Source: Aureibaculum marinum
GTDB lineage: Bacteria > Bacteroidota > Bacteroidia > Flavobacteriales > Flavobacteriaceae
Assembly (NCBI RefSeq): GCF_003813905.1
Contig: NZ_RPFJ01000051.1
Location: forward strand, 1 to 34,689
Direction: 5' to 3'
DNA length: 34,689 nt
Shown here: piece after piece, positions 22,839 through 32,335 of the stretch
Layout: every line of letters starts with the position of its first letter
How positions within the stretch are numbered: the stretch's first letter is position 1
Program-made: the position numbers and the translations under genes
The notes under the pieces: generated by a model
Told to the model about the DNA's origin: nothing
Database searches by the model: none
Seen by the model: the letters and a program-made list of their open reading frames with translations, nothing else

Positions 22839-24656
22839 ATGTGTGGAATTTTCGGTGTAATTGAGAAGGAAAAAGTAATTGATAAGGAACTATTTAAAGA
22901 ATCATTATTACTTCTAAAACATAGAGGTCCTGATAATCAAAATGCTGATTTTATAAATGATAAAATTGGCTTAGGACATGTTCGGTTGTCTATATTAGAC
23001 TTAGATGAAAGGTCAAATCAACCTTTTGAGTTTAACAATACACATTTAATATTCAATGGAGAAATTTTTAATTACATTGAAATAAAAAAGGAGTTAGAGA
23101 CCCTAGGTTATAATTTTGTTACAACAAGTGATACAGAAGTTGTTATAAAGGCTTTTGATTATTGGGGGAGTGAATGTGTGAAAAAGTTTAACGGTATGTG
23201 GGCTTTTTTAATTTATTTGGAAGATAAAAATGAAATTTTTGTTTCTAGAGATCGGTTTGGAATAAAGCCTCTATATTATTCATTTACTGATGGAAGTCTT
23301 ATTTTATCATCAGAAATAAAATCTATTATAAATTATAATAAGGTTTTACGTAAACCTAATAAAGTTGCAATTAACTCTTATTTAAGAGAGTCGTTAGGAG
23401 GTCAATCAGAGCAAACATGGTTTGAAAGTGTATATCGGTTAATGCCTGCACATAATATAATTTTTAAATTAAAGGATAGTCAACTTAATATTTCAAGATA
23501 TTGGAATTATCCTAAAGAGCAATTAAATATACCTTATGAAGAAGCAATAAAAAAATATAAAAACATCTTTAAAGATGCTGTTAGGCTTAGAATGCGATCA
23601 GATGTCCCCATTGGTTTAACTTTATCTTCAGGTTTGGATTCTATGGCAATAGCTTCTTCATCTTTGAAATATACCTCAAAAAACTTAGAATCTTTTACGG
23701 CTAGCTTTCCCAATGAAAAGTATGATGAATTTCCTGTCGTTGAGCGTTATATTAAAAATAAAAAAGTGAATGCCAATCGTATTTTAACAGATTATTCAAA
23801 TTATGTTGGGTCGCTGAATAAATTGATATATCATCTCGAAGCAGGGCATAGTTCTCCAGCTATTGTACCTTTACAATCTATAATGAATAATGCTAAAAAT
23901 AAGGTTACGGTGTTGTTAGAGGGACAAGGAGCTGATGAATTATTAGGTGGTTATACACATACTTTTATAATTTCTTATTTGTTAAAGCTTTTAAAGAATT
24001 TTAAATTTAGAAGTTTCATTAGGGAAATAAAGTTGATAGGCTTTAGGAAATTAATAAATTCATTTGTCTTGTTTTTTAGAAATAATGGAGGAAGTAAATT
24101 GAAAACTTTCATGAGGAGAATTTATGGAATTGAGAAAGTCCTGATAAAAAAGGATCTTAATGAATTAAAGAAAGAACAATATTATCGGAATTTGAATGAT
24201 TTATTATTAGAACAACATAAAGGTGGATTAGTAAATTTATTGCATTATGGAGATTCGGTCTCAATGATGTATTCTTTAGAAAGTAGATTGCCTTTTTTAG
24301 ATTATAGATTAGTAGAATTTTTATTTAAGCTACCTTTCGATTATAAGTATAAATTGAATAAGGGAAAAATTATTCATCGTGATGCTTTTAAAAATGATTT
24401 ACCTTCAGAAGTTGTTGATAACACCAATAAAATAGGATTTGTATCACCAATTAAAGAAATTATTTCTTCTAAAATGGTTTCTGATATTTTACTGTCAGAG
24501 ACCTTTTTTTCAAGAAATATTGTGAATGTAAATTCATTTAAAAATTTATACAAAAGACATATTAATGGAGATAAAGACTATAGTCGGTTTTTATACAGAC
24601 TCTTGAGTGTAGAATTGTGGTATAGAATGTTTATTGATGAAAATAATTCTTATTAG
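22839..24656 (+). CDS. Asparagine-synthase-like glutamine amidotransferase (glycan uronamide type candidate)
   Basis: 605 residues, cytosolic. The N-terminal glutaminase domain begins MCGIFGVI with Cys2 as nucleophile, then LLLKHRGPDNQN, LGHVRLSILDLDERSNQPF, and IFNGEIFNY. The synthetase domain has the ATP loop LSSGLDSMAIA (about residue 265; normally SGGLDS), ESFTASFPN, LLEGQGADELLGGY and SRLPFLDYRLVEF. Ordinary AsnB makes asparagine; copies inside O-antigen and capsule clusters are thought to convert a uronic acid carboxyl to its amide. With a UDP-sugar 6-dehydrogenase in the same locus that role fits, but it is inference. Complete relative to the ~600-residue family. Confidence 0.9.
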   Translation: MCGIFGVIEKEKVIDKELFKESLLLLKHRGPDNQNADFINDKIGLGHVRLSILDLDERSNQPFEFNNTHLIFNGEIFNYIEIKKELETLGYNFVTTSDTEVVIKAFDYWGSECVKKFNGMWAFLIYLEDKNEIFVSRDRFGIKPLYYSFTDGSLILSSEIKSIINYNKVLRKPNKVAINSYLRESLGGQSEQTWFESVYRLMPAHNIIFKLKDSQLNISRYWNYPKEQLNIPYEEAIKKYKNIFKDAVRLRMRSDVPIGLTLSSGLDSMAIASSSLKYTSKNLESFTASFPNEKYDEFPVVERYIKNKKVNANRILTDYSNYVGSLNKLIYHLEAGHSSPAIVPLQSIMNNAKNKVTVLLEGQGADELLGGYTHTFIISYLLKLLKNFKFRSFIREIKLIGFRKLINSFVLFFRNNGGSKLKTFMRRIYGIEKVLIKKDLNELKKEQYYRNLNDLLLEQHKGGLVNLLHYGDSVSMMYSLESRLPFLDYRLVEFLFKLPFDYKYKLNKGKIIHRDAFKNDLPSEVVDNTNKIGFVSPIKEIISSKMVSDILLSETFFSRNIVNVNSFKNLYKRHINGDKDYSRFLYRLLSVELWYRMFIDENNSY

Positions 24657-24676
24657 TTTTGTAAACTATAAAACAA

Positions 24677-25756
24677 ATGATAAAAGAAAGTAGGGTTTTA
24701 ATATTGCTACATAAAATTCAGCATTATAGAGTTCCTGTGTTTAGAATAATTGCTAAGCATTGTAAACTTACATTAGCGTCTTATGAAGAAGAGCAGGTTT
24801 CTCTTTATAAGGATGAACCATTTGAAGTGATATTTTTGCCAATAAAACAATACGGTCCAATAATTTTACATAAAAAGAATATTCATCCTTTAGTAAAAAA
24901 GTTCGATGTAGTTATTGGTTTAATGAACTTAAGAACTATAGACATTTTATCTTTACCTTTTAATCCATTTATTAAAACAAAGATTATCTATTGGGGAATT
25001 GGAGTTTCTGCCTCAAAAGATAAAGCCTTTGACAATAATAAGAGCTATGATTTTTTAAGAAATTTTTTGTTTAAAAGAGCTAAAGCTTTAATATTTTATA
25101 CAGAATATGCTAAGAATAAATATATTTCATATGGTTTTGATAAAAAATCATTATTTGTAGCTAATAATACAGTTGAAGTTTTAAACATTAAGAATGACTT
25201 AGTTGTAAAAAAAGATAAACTTTTATTTGTTGGAGCATTACATAAACGAAAAGGTATTATTGAGTTACTCGACTGCTATTTAAAAGCTTACTTATTAGTA
25301 GGAGAATCTTTGTATAATTTACAAATAATTGGCGAAGGCCCAGAGAAAGATAATATTGCAACATTTATTAAAAAGAATCATTTAAATAAAAAGGTGAAAT
25401 TATTAGGCGGTGTATATGATCAAAATACATTAAAAAACTATTTTATGTCTTCAATATTATGTGTTTCACCTAATCAAGCCGGGCTCTCTGTTTTAACTAG
25501 TATGGGGTATGGTGTTTGCTTTGTTACAAAAAATAACGCAATAACAGGTGGAGAAATATTTAATTTAGAGAACAATAAGACAGGGGTTTTATATAACAAT
25601 AAAAATGAACTGATAAATGTTATAATTGATTCTTATAAAAACCCAAATAAATATATTAAAATTGGTAACGCAGCAAAAGATTATTACTATTTAAACAGAA
25701 AACCTAAAGATATGGCTAAATCAATTATAGATAGTATCAATTACGTTTTAGAATAA
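24677..25756 (+). CDS. Glycosyltransferase, GT4-like
   Basis: 359 residues. The N-terminal acceptor domain has VLILLHKIQHYRVPVFRIIAK, a start common in GT4 members of exopolysaccharide loci. The donor domain has KLLFVGALHKRKGIIELLD, LQIIGEGPEKDNI and SPNQAGLSVLTSMGYGVCFV, the equivalent of the E-x-x-x-E region with Gln/Ala-Gly in the first positions. Family membership is clear, specificity is unknown. The next gene starts inside the stop codon (TAATG). Confidence 0.82.
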   Translation: MIKESRVLILLHKIQHYRVPVFRIIAKHCKLTLASYEEEQVSLYKDEPFEVIFLPIKQYGPIILHKKNIHPLVKKFDVVIGLMNLRTIDILSLPFNPFIKTKIIYWGIGVSASKDKAFDNNKSYDFLRNFLFKRAKALIFYTEYAKNKYISYGFDKKSLFVANNTVEVLNIKNDLVVKKDKLLFVGALHKRKGIIELLDCYLKAYLLVGESLYNLQIIGEGPEKDNIATFIKKNHLNKKVKLLGGVYDQNTLKNYFMSSILCVSPNQAGLSVLTSMGYGVCFVTKNNAITGGEIFNLENNKTGVLYNNKNELINVIIDSYKNPNKYIKIGNAAKDYYYLNRKPKDMAKSIIDSINYVLE

Positions 25757-26835
25757 TGAAAATATATATTACAAAGGGCTCCAGTTGTACTGATCAAGTG
25801 AGAGTGAAAAAATTTATCAAATATTTTGATCAAAAAAAGATAGAATTAAAGTTTTTTTGTTGGCTAAGAGATAAATCTAAAGAATCGAAATATACACGTG
25901 AAACTTTTATATTGAAAGGAGGGGGAAGTGCAAATAAAAAGTTGTTATTTTATTATCCCTTATGGAGTGTTATTTTATTCTTTAAATTATTAGGAGAAGT
26001 AAAGAATAATAAAAACAATATAATTTTTACAATTGATTTTGATTCAGCTATTTCAGTATATTTTTTTTCATTTTTTAAACCAAAAGTTCGTTATATTTAT
26101 GATATTCATGATGATTTTGCATTGAGGTATAATTTCCCTAGAATAATTAAATATATAATTGAAAAAATTGATAATAAAATAAAGAATAAAGCTTTTAAAG
26201 TTATTCATGTAGATGAAAATAGAATAAGAAAAAGGGATAAAAATTACATTATAATTTATAACTCTCAAGAGGATTATTATACCGAAGATAACTTAGTTTT
26301 AGATAATAATTCAGTATTTGCATTTACAGGTCTTATAGGTAAAACTCGAGGAGCTTTATCTGTATATAATTTTGCAAAAAAGAATCCAAAAATCAAGATT
26401 ATAGTTGCGGGTAGGGTAATTGATTCTTATGGTAAGAAACTTATTGAACTCTCAAATATTGAATTTTTAGGTTATGTAACACAGGATGTTTTATTTGAAA
26501 AAATAAGAAACAGTAGAGGGATTTTTTCTTTATATGACCCATCAAATGAAATTAATATCTTAGCGGCTTCAAATAAAGTATATGACGCCATGATGCTTGG
26601 TGTTCCTATCATTGTAAATAGAGGGCTTTCTGTTGAGGAATTTGTAGTAAAGCATTCATTAGGATTTGTTGTTAATTTTAATTTTGATGAAACTTGGAGT
26701 AGATTTGTAGATGTTAATCAAGATAAATTGAAAAAAATTAGACAAAATGGTAGACATTTATACTTGAATAATTATACATATGATAAAAATATAGTGGTAA
26801 AAATGGATGCATTATTAGATGAACTTAAGTCATAA
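25756..26835 (+). CDS. Glycosyltransferase, GT4-like (divergent)
   Basis: 359 residues, GT-B type. The N-terminal half (MKIYITKGSSCTDQVRVKKF; VRYIYDIHDDFALRYNF; KVIHVDENRIRKR) is that of weakly conserved GT4-like proteins. The C-terminal half has VFAFTGLIGKTRGALSVYNF, IKIIVAGRVID and INILAASNKVYDAMMLGVPIIV, which is a donor-binding pattern with the final Glu position taken by Asp-Ala-Met. The low conservation makes substrate prediction impossible. It is very AT-rich and lysine/asparagine-rich, like its neighbours. The upstream gene overlaps by one base. Confidence 0.75.
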   Translation: MKIYITKGSSCTDQVRVKKFIKYFDQKKIELKFFCWLRDKSKESKYTRETFILKGGGSANKKLLFYYPLWSVILFFKLLGEVKNNKNNIIFTIDFDSAISVYFFSFFKPKVRYIYDIHDDFALRYNFPRIIKYIIEKIDNKIKNKAFKVIHVDENRIRKRDKNYIIIYNSQEDYYTEDNLVLDNNSVFAFTGLIGKTRGALSVYNFAKKNPKIKIIVAGRVIDSYGKKLIELSNIEFLGYVTQDVLFEKIRNSRGIFSLYDPSNEINILAASNKVYDAMMLGVPIIVNRGLSVEEFVVKHSLGFVVNFNFDETWSRFVDVNQDKLKKIRQNGRHLYLNNYTYDKNIVVKMDALLDELKS

Positions 26836-26874
26836 TGGTTTGAAAAGTTAAGAATTAAACAAATAAAATTTCTT

Positions 26875-28002
26875 GTGAAAAAAAATAAAAAAAAAATATT
26901 AATAGTTTTTGGAACTAGACCTGAAGCTATAAAAATGGCTCCCGTAGTAAAGATTTTTAAAGAAGATACAATTAACTTTAATACAAAAGTGTGTGTAACA
27001 GCACAGCATAGAGATTTACTTGATCAGGTGCTTGATTTCTTTTCAATTATACCAGACTACGATTTAGACTTAATGAGCCCAAACCAAAATCTATTTAATC
27101 TGACAGCAAGTATACTGAAATCAATAAAAGAAGTTTTAGAAGAGTTTAATCCGGATTATGTTTTTATACATGGAGATACCACTACTAGTATGGCTGTTGC
27201 TTTGGGAGCTTTTTATGCAGGAGCTAAGGTTTGTCATGTTGAAGCAGGTCTTAGAACGTTTAATAAATTGTCACCTTTTCCCGAGGAATTGAATAGACAA
27301 TTATCTAGTAAAATTGCAGATATACATTTTGCTCCCACAAAATTGGCAGTTAATAATTTGTTAAAAGAAGGGATTGATAAAGAATCCATAGTTTTAACAG
27401 GAAATACTGTAATTGATGCTCTAAAAATTGGAGGCGAAATTATTAAAACTAAGAAGTTTGATAGTATTAATAGAATAATTAGAATTATTGGTAGTGCAAA
27501 TAAGTTTATATTAGTAACAGGTCATAGGAGAGAAAATCATGGAGAAGGTTTTAGGAATATTATTTTAGCATTAAAGACAATTGCCTTACAAAATCCTGAA
27601 GTTCTTATTGTTTTTCCGGTACATCCTAACCCCAATGTCAAAATACCTATTGAAAATGAACTCGGAAATATTCAAAATATTAAATTGATTAACCCTCAAC
27701 CTTATGAAGCTTTTATATGGCTAATGAAAAATTGTGATTTAATAATTACAGATAGTGGGGGGATTCAAGAAGAAGCCACAGGACTTGGTAAGTATACGTT
27801 AGTTATGAGAGATACTACAGAAAGACCTGAGGCAGTAGCTTCTGGAATAGTAACAATGGTGGGTACTAATAGTGAAAAGATAATAACTGCGACTAATAAC
27901 CAATTAAATAAGACAATAAATGTAGAAGAAACGAATTTTATTAGTCCTTATGGAGATGGTAAGGCATCATCTATCATTTATAACTCAATGATTAATTTAT
28001 AA
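26875..28002 (+). CDS. wecB: UDP-GlcNAc 2-epimerase, non-hydrolysing (WecB-like)
   Basis: 375 residues from a GTG start. It interconverts UDP-GlcNAc and UDP-ManNAc (or modified forms) in the cytosol. It begins IVFGTRPEAIKMAPVV, then VFIHGDTTTSMAVALGAF, VCHVEAGLRTF, LTGNTVIDAL, VTGHRRENHGEGF and ITDSGGIQEEATGLGKYTLV. The conserved Asp, Glu and His of WecB enzymes are in these motifs. The protein lies 39 bases after the previous transferase gene and 27 bases before the polymerase gene, so it is part of the same transcript. A second, different family member lies at 32336. UDP-ManNAc could also be the source of ManNAc for a nonulosonic acid, but hydrolysing NeuC is not visible. Confidence 0.93.
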   Translation: MKKNKKKILIVFGTRPEAIKMAPVVKIFKEDTINFNTKVCVTAQHRDLLDQVLDFFSIIPDYDLDLMSPNQNLFNLTASILKSIKEVLEEFNPDYVFIHGDTTTSMAVALGAFYAGAKVCHVEAGLRTFNKLSPFPEELNRQLSSKIADIHFAPTKLAVNNLLKEGIDKESIVLTGNTVIDALKIGGEIIKTKKFDSINRIIRIIGSANKFILVTGHRRENHGEGFRNIILALKTIALQNPEVLIVFPVHPNPNVKIPIENELGNIQNIKLINPQPYEAFIWLMKNCDLIITDSGGIQEEATGLGKYTLVMRDTTERPEAVASGIVTMVGTNSEKIITATNNQLNKTINVEETNFISPYGDGKASSIIYNSMINL

Positions 28003-28029
28003 AGATATTTTGGTACTTAACGTTTTAAT

Positions 28030-29304
28030 ATGAATAGTAAATACATGCAGGCCATAATAAAAGACGCTATTTTCAGATTACTATTTATTAATATGTTTTT
28101 AGTAGTTCTAGGATATGCTGCAGCTTACTCGATAGGGCCATGGTTTATTCCTTTTTTTAGTGTTTTTAAACAGGTTCTAGTATTTGTATCACTGGTTTAT
28201 GTGATTAAATTAAACGGATTTTCAACTATATATTTACTTAATAAGTTTAACATATATTTATTAATATGTGTAATGATGGGGCTATCTTTTTTTTCCAATG
28301 AACCATTTCAATCAGTTTATAAAGGCTTAACTTTTATTTTTCCTTTACTGTATATTATTTATTCAGTTAACTATTTATTACAGTATGGTGCCTATAACTT
28401 ACTAGTTTCTTTATCTCTAATGATATTAATAGTTTATGCATTTGTACCATTTTCTTTTCTTTTCTTTGGTTTTGACATACAAAAGACCAATATATATGGC
28501 TATGAAGAAGGTCGTTTTTTTGTGTCTAATAATTATGGTTGGAGCAGTACATTGTTTTTATTATCTTCAATAACTGTACTACGATTTTATCCTTTAAAAA
28601 GAATTTATAGATTATTTATTTTAATTTTTATTCCATTTGTTTTTTATGTATTATTAATAAGTGGAAACCGTGCAGGATTATTATCTGCAGGGTTGGCATT
28701 TATTTTTTTATTGTTCAAAGACAAAATATTTTCGTTTATGTTTAAATTTACATTGGTGCTTTTATTGTTCATTGCAGTTGCTTTACTTTCATTGAAAGAA
28801 AACTCGGCTATAAGTACAATTGAACGAAGAAATGAGGTACAAATAGAATCAGGAAATGAGGGCAGATTGATAGGTACTAATGCAATGCTTAAAAGTTTCG
28901 ATAACAATCCAGTATATTGGTTTACAGGGGTGGGTATGTTTAATTATACAGAATTACATAAATATGGAGGTATATTACCTGTATATCATAATTCTTATTG
29001 GGAAGTTTTATTTGGAGCAGGAATTTTTGTATTTATAATTTTTCTAAAAATCATGATTTATGATCCATTTCGAGTCTTTTGGAATAATATTTCTAATTAT
29101 TCTTTATTGGCAATACCTCTTATCATTATTCCTTTTTTTGAAAGTAATTTAACAGGGGGACAGTTTTTATTTTTCCCGTGGTTTAGTTATATAATATTAT
29201 TAAATTCTAAGGAGTTCCGTTTATATAATATAATAAAAAATGGGCACGAAGTTCAAACATATAAAAAACTAGTAAATGAAGAAATTGTTATACATAATTC
29301 ATAA
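28030..29304 (+). CDS. wzy: O-antigen/capsule polymerase (Wzy-like, O-antigen ligase family)
   Basis: 424 residues, an integral inner-membrane protein with about 10-12 hydrophobic segments. The family hallmark lies in the second half: LLISGNRAGLLSAGLAFIFL, then a periplasmic loop with GNEGRLIGTNAMLKSF, WFTGVGMFNY and PVYHNSYWEVLFGAGIFVF. The conserved Arg and His of this loop are those of PF04932 (Wzy_C) polymerases and ligases. It would join repeat units on the periplasmic side. WaaL ligases share the fold, but its place among wza/wzc/flippase genes favours polymerase. Confidence 0.82.
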   Translation: MNSKYMQAIIKDAIFRLLFINMFLVVLGYAAAYSIGPWFIPFFSVFKQVLVFVSLVYVIKLNGFSTIYLLNKFNIYLLICVMMGLSFFSNEPFQSVYKGLTFIFPLLYIIYSVNYLLQYGAYNLLVSLSLMILIVYAFVPFSFLFFGFDIQKTNIYGYEEGRFFVSNNYGWSSTLFLLSSITVLRFYPLKRIYRLFILIFIPFVFYVLLISGNRAGLLSAGLAFIFLLFKDKIFSFMFKFTLVLLLFIAVALLSLKENSAISTIERRNEVQIESGNEGRLIGTNAMLKSFDNNPVYWFTGVGMFNYTELHKYGGILPVYHNSYWEVLFGAGIFVFIIFLKIMIYDPFRVFWNNISNYSLLAIPLIIIPFFESNLTGGQFLFFPWFSYIILLNSKEFRLYNIIKNGHEVQTYKKLVNEEIVIHNS

Positions 29305-29356
29305 TAAAAAAACATGTAAGAAAAGTTATAATGTTTGTTTAAATTAGAAAAACATA

Positions 29357-29398
29357 AACTAATCCCTTTAAAAAACTCATTAGTTCTTACTACCTTTG
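29357..29398 (+). promoter_or_regulatory. Promoter of the bi-domain oxidoreductase gene, with a 7-bp inverted repeat
   Basis: TACCTTTG at 29391-29398 is an exact TAnnTTTG -7 box of Bacteroidetes, with TTTA 20 bases upstream (29367-29370) as the -33 element. A perfect 7-bp inverted repeat, AACTAAT at 29357 and ATTAGTT at 29379, surrounds the -33 box and may be an operator. Transcription would start near 29405, about 74 bases before the gene. Confidence 0.65.
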
Positions 29399-29478
29399 CA
29401 ACTATTGAAAAAGAAATAAAAATAAAAGGTAATTCGTTTTAAATAGATTCCGTTTTACCTCAGAATGTTAAATACTAC

Positions 29479-31593
29479 ATGAAGCAAATCATACAAGACC
29501 TTAAAAAAGGAGATACCATTCTTGAAGAAATACCTGTCCCTAATGTCAAAGCAGGAGCCGTATTAATAAAAACTACCAGAACTCTAGTTTCTTTAGGAAC
29601 AGAACGGATGTTGGTAGAGTTTGGAAAAGCCAATTTTATACAAAAAGCCAAACAACAGCCAGATAAGGTAAAAATGGTACTCGATAAAGTAAAAACAGAT
29701 GGTTTAAAACCAACAATAGATTCTGTTTTTAATAAATTAAATCAACCCTTACCCTTGGGCTATTGTAATGTTGGAGAAGTTGTTGCCGTAGGAAAAGGGG
29801 TTACCGAATTTACTATTGGCGATAGAGTAGCCTCTAATGGAAATCATGCAGAATATGTATTGGTTCCTAAAAATTTAGTCGCTAAAATACCGGATAATGT
29901 AACCGATGAACAAGCTGCATTTACAGTAATAGGTTCTATTGGGTTACAAGGAATACGATTGTTAAATCCTACTTTTGGAGAAACCATTGTTGTGGTAGGA
30001 CTTGGATTAATAGGTCTTGTAACGGCAGAGCTATTAAAAGCTAATGGCTGTAAAGTAATTGGTTTTGATTTTGATGCTGAAAAAGTAGCTATTGCCAAAG
30101 CAAAAGGAATTACAGCTATAAACCCTGCTGAAGGTACAGATCAAGTAAAGTTTGTGGAATCATTTACCAATGGCGTAGGTGCAGATGGCGTGATTATTAC
30201 CGCTTCTAATAAAAGTAACGAAATTATTTCGCAGTCCGCACGCATGTGTAGAAAACGAGGTAGAGTAGTGCTTGTTGGTGTCATCGGATTAGATATTAGT
30301 AGAGCCGATTTTTATGAAAAAGAAATTTCTTTTCAAGTATCGTGTTCCTATGGCCCAGGAAGATATGACGAAGAATACGAACAAAAAGGGAATGATTACC
30401 CAATAGGTTTTGTACGTTGGACGGAAAAACGAAATTTTGAAGCCATTTTAAATGCTTTATCTAATGGTAGTTTAGATGTAGCACCATTAATTACAGAACG
30501 TATTCCACTAAAAGAGTATGATAAAATTTATGGTGATATGGGCAATTCTAAGTCTATTGCCTCTATTTTAGTCTATGATAGTACAGAAAAGCCTGTAAAA
30601 ACAATTACGGTTACAGATAAATCGTTTAAAGGTAAAAAAGGAGTTATAGGTATTATTGGTGCAGGTAATTTTACCAGTTCTACATTAATGCCTCAATTAA
30701 AAAAGCTAAATGCAAATGTAAAATATATTGCCAGTTCTGGAGGATTATCATCTACAACAATGGCAAAAAGATTTGCTATTGCTAATTCTACTTCCGATTA
30801 TAAAGAGATCTTAAATGATCAGGAGACAGACTTGGTAATGATTACAACGAAGCATAATTCGCATGCTAAATTTGTAATAGAGACTTTAGAAGCTGGTAAA
30901 AGTGTTTTTGTAGAAAAACCTTTGGCGTTAAACCATGAAGAATTGAATCAAATTATTGAAGCATATACAAAAAGTGATGCTTCACTTTCTGTTGGATTTA
31001 ATAGACGTTTTGCTCCGTTAGCTCTAAAAATGAAAAAATTATTAGGCAATGACAATACACCTAAAAATATAATTGCTACCATGAATGCTGGATATATTCC
31101 TAAAGAAGTTTGGGTACATGATATGGAAGTTGGCGGTGGACGTATTATTGGAGAGGCATGTCACTACATAGATTTATGTACCTATTTTGCAGATAGTAAA
31201 GTAGTTGCCGTTTGTATGAATGCCATGGGGGTAAATCCTCAAGAAAATACGGATAATGCTTCAATTTTATTGAAATATGAAAATGGAACAAATGCGGTGG
31301 TTAATTATTTTGGAAATGGAAGTAAAGGCTATTCTAAAGAACGTATTGAGGTATATTCTCAAGAGCGAACGATGATTATGGACAATTGGCGGAAGTTAAA
31401 AACATATGGTTTTAAAGGAGGAAACAGTAAATCAAAACAAGATAAAGGACATTACAATCAATTTGAAGCCTTAATTAATCAACAGAAAAATGGTGGAGCA
31501 CCAATTATTCCTTTTGATGTTATTGTAAATACAACCAAAGCATCATTTGCAGCAATTGAAAGTTTAAAACAAGGCAAGTGGATTGAGATTTAA
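29479..31593 (+). CDS. Bi-domain oxidoreductase (zinc-type alcohol dehydrogenase + Gfo/Idh/MocA)
   Basis: 704 residues, cytosolic. The first half is a medium-chain dehydrogenase fold: PLPLGYCNVGEVVAVGKG, FTIGDRVASNG, the NAD(P) motif VVVGLGLIGLVTAELL, and GRVVLVGVIGLD. The second half, from about residue 375, is a Gfo/Idh/MocA oxidoreductase: VIGIIGAGNFTSSTLMPQL, then VFVEKPLALNHEEL and GGRIIGEACHYIDLCTYF, which holds the catalytic Lys and His residues. This fused architecture recurs in exopolysaccharide loci, often with heparinase-like proteins or acetyltransferases, and its reaction is not settled. It has its own promoter and lies after the polymerase, so it may be regulated apart from the main operon. 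An array of repeats begins about 80 bases downstream. Confidence 0.9.
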   Translation: MKQIIQDLKKGDTILEEIPVPNVKAGAVLIKTTRTLVSLGTERMLVEFGKANFIQKAKQQPDKVKMVLDKVKTDGLKPTIDSVFNKLNQPLPLGYCNVGEVVAVGKGVTEFTIGDRVASNGNHAEYVLVPKNLVAKIPDNVTDEQAAFTVIGSIGLQGIRLLNPTFGETIVVVGLGLIGLVTAELLKANGCKVIGFDFDAEKVAIAKAKGITAINPAEGTDQVKFVESFTNGVGADGVIITASNKSNEIISQSARMCRKRGRVVLVGVIGLDISRADFYEKEISFQVSCSYGPGRYDEEYEQKGNDYPIGFVRWTEKRNFEAILNALSNGSLDVAPLITERIPLKEYDKIYGDMGNSKSIASILVYDSTEKPVKTITVTDKSFKGKKGVIGIIGAGNFTSSTLMPQLKKLNANVKYIASSGGLSSTTMAKRFAIANSTSDYKEILNDQETDLVMITTKHNSHAKFVIETLEAGKSVFVEKPLALNHEELNQIIEAYTKSDASLSVGFNRRFAPLALKMKKLLGNDNTPKNIIATMNAGYIPKEVWVHDMEVGGGRIIGEACHYIDLCTYFADSKVVAVCMNAMGVNPQENTDNASILLKYENGTNAVVNYFGNGSKGYSKERIEVYSQERTMIMDNWRKLKTYGFKGGNSKSKQDKGHYNQFEALINQQKNGGAPIIPFDVIVNTTKASFAAIESLKQGKWIEI

Positions 31594-31674
31594 AATTAGC
31601 TAACGACAGACAACGAAACAATTAATACGACGTAAATAAGAAATTTGTAAATTAATAATTTTTTAAGCTCTTTG

Positions 31675-32250
31675 AAAAAACAACCTTAGTGCCCTTTGTG
31701 GTAAAAAGTTTAACCACGAAGAACACAACGAGAATCACGAAGTCCACAAGGAATATGAAAGTTAACATTTCCCTGTGCTCCTTGTGAACAACCTTAGTGC
31801 ACTTTGTGGTAAAAATACTAACCACGGAGAACACAACGAGAATCACAAAGTCCATTAAGAATATGGTAATAATATTTCTCTGTGTTCGTTGTGAACAACC
31901 TTAGTGCACCTTGTGGTAAAAAAAGTCTAACCACGAAGCACACAACGGTTAACACGAAGTTCACTAAGAATATGGTAATAATATTTCTCTGTGCTCTTTG
32001 TGAACAACCTTAGTGCACCTTGTGGTAAAAAGTTCAACCACTAATAACACAACGGCTTGCACGGAGTTCATTAGGAATATGAAAGTAAACATTTCCCTGT
32101 GCTCCTTGTGAAAAACTTAGTGCCCTTTGTGGTAAAAAAAGTCTAACCACGAAGAACACAATGGTTCGCACGAAGTTCACTAGGAATATGAAAGTTATTA
32201 TTTCTCTGTGTTCGTTGTGAACAACCTTAGTGCACTTTGTGGTAAATAAC
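31675..32250 (+). repeat. ~108-bp tandem repeat array, between oxidoreductase and second wecB
   Basis: Most of the gene-free stretch 31594-32335 is this array. The landmark CTTAG recurs at 31685, 31793, 31898, 32009, 32116 and 32226, giving spacings of 108, 105, 111, 107 and 110, hence five full units and a terminal part. Each unit has an imperfect palindrome around TTTGTGGTAAA and TTTAACCACGAAG, then CACAACG and CACGAAGTTCACTA heptads, then a TTTCTCTGTG part. The remaining 31594-31674 and 32251-32335 show no gene. The last unit offers TTTG-N20-TATTTAC, a weak promoter candidate for the next gene. Confidence 0.93.
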
Positions 32251-32335
32251 ACACAACATTATTTACAAAGAAAAAAATTAAAAAACACAACTAAATTAAA
32301 GTTAGAACGTTCCATATTAAGTAACAAATAAAAGT

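Noticed and set aside
32236-32266. Promoter for the second wecB inside the last repeat unit
   Set aside because: TTTG-N20-TATTTAC has the right spacing but a poor -7 box, so it is mentioned with the array and not called as its own feature.
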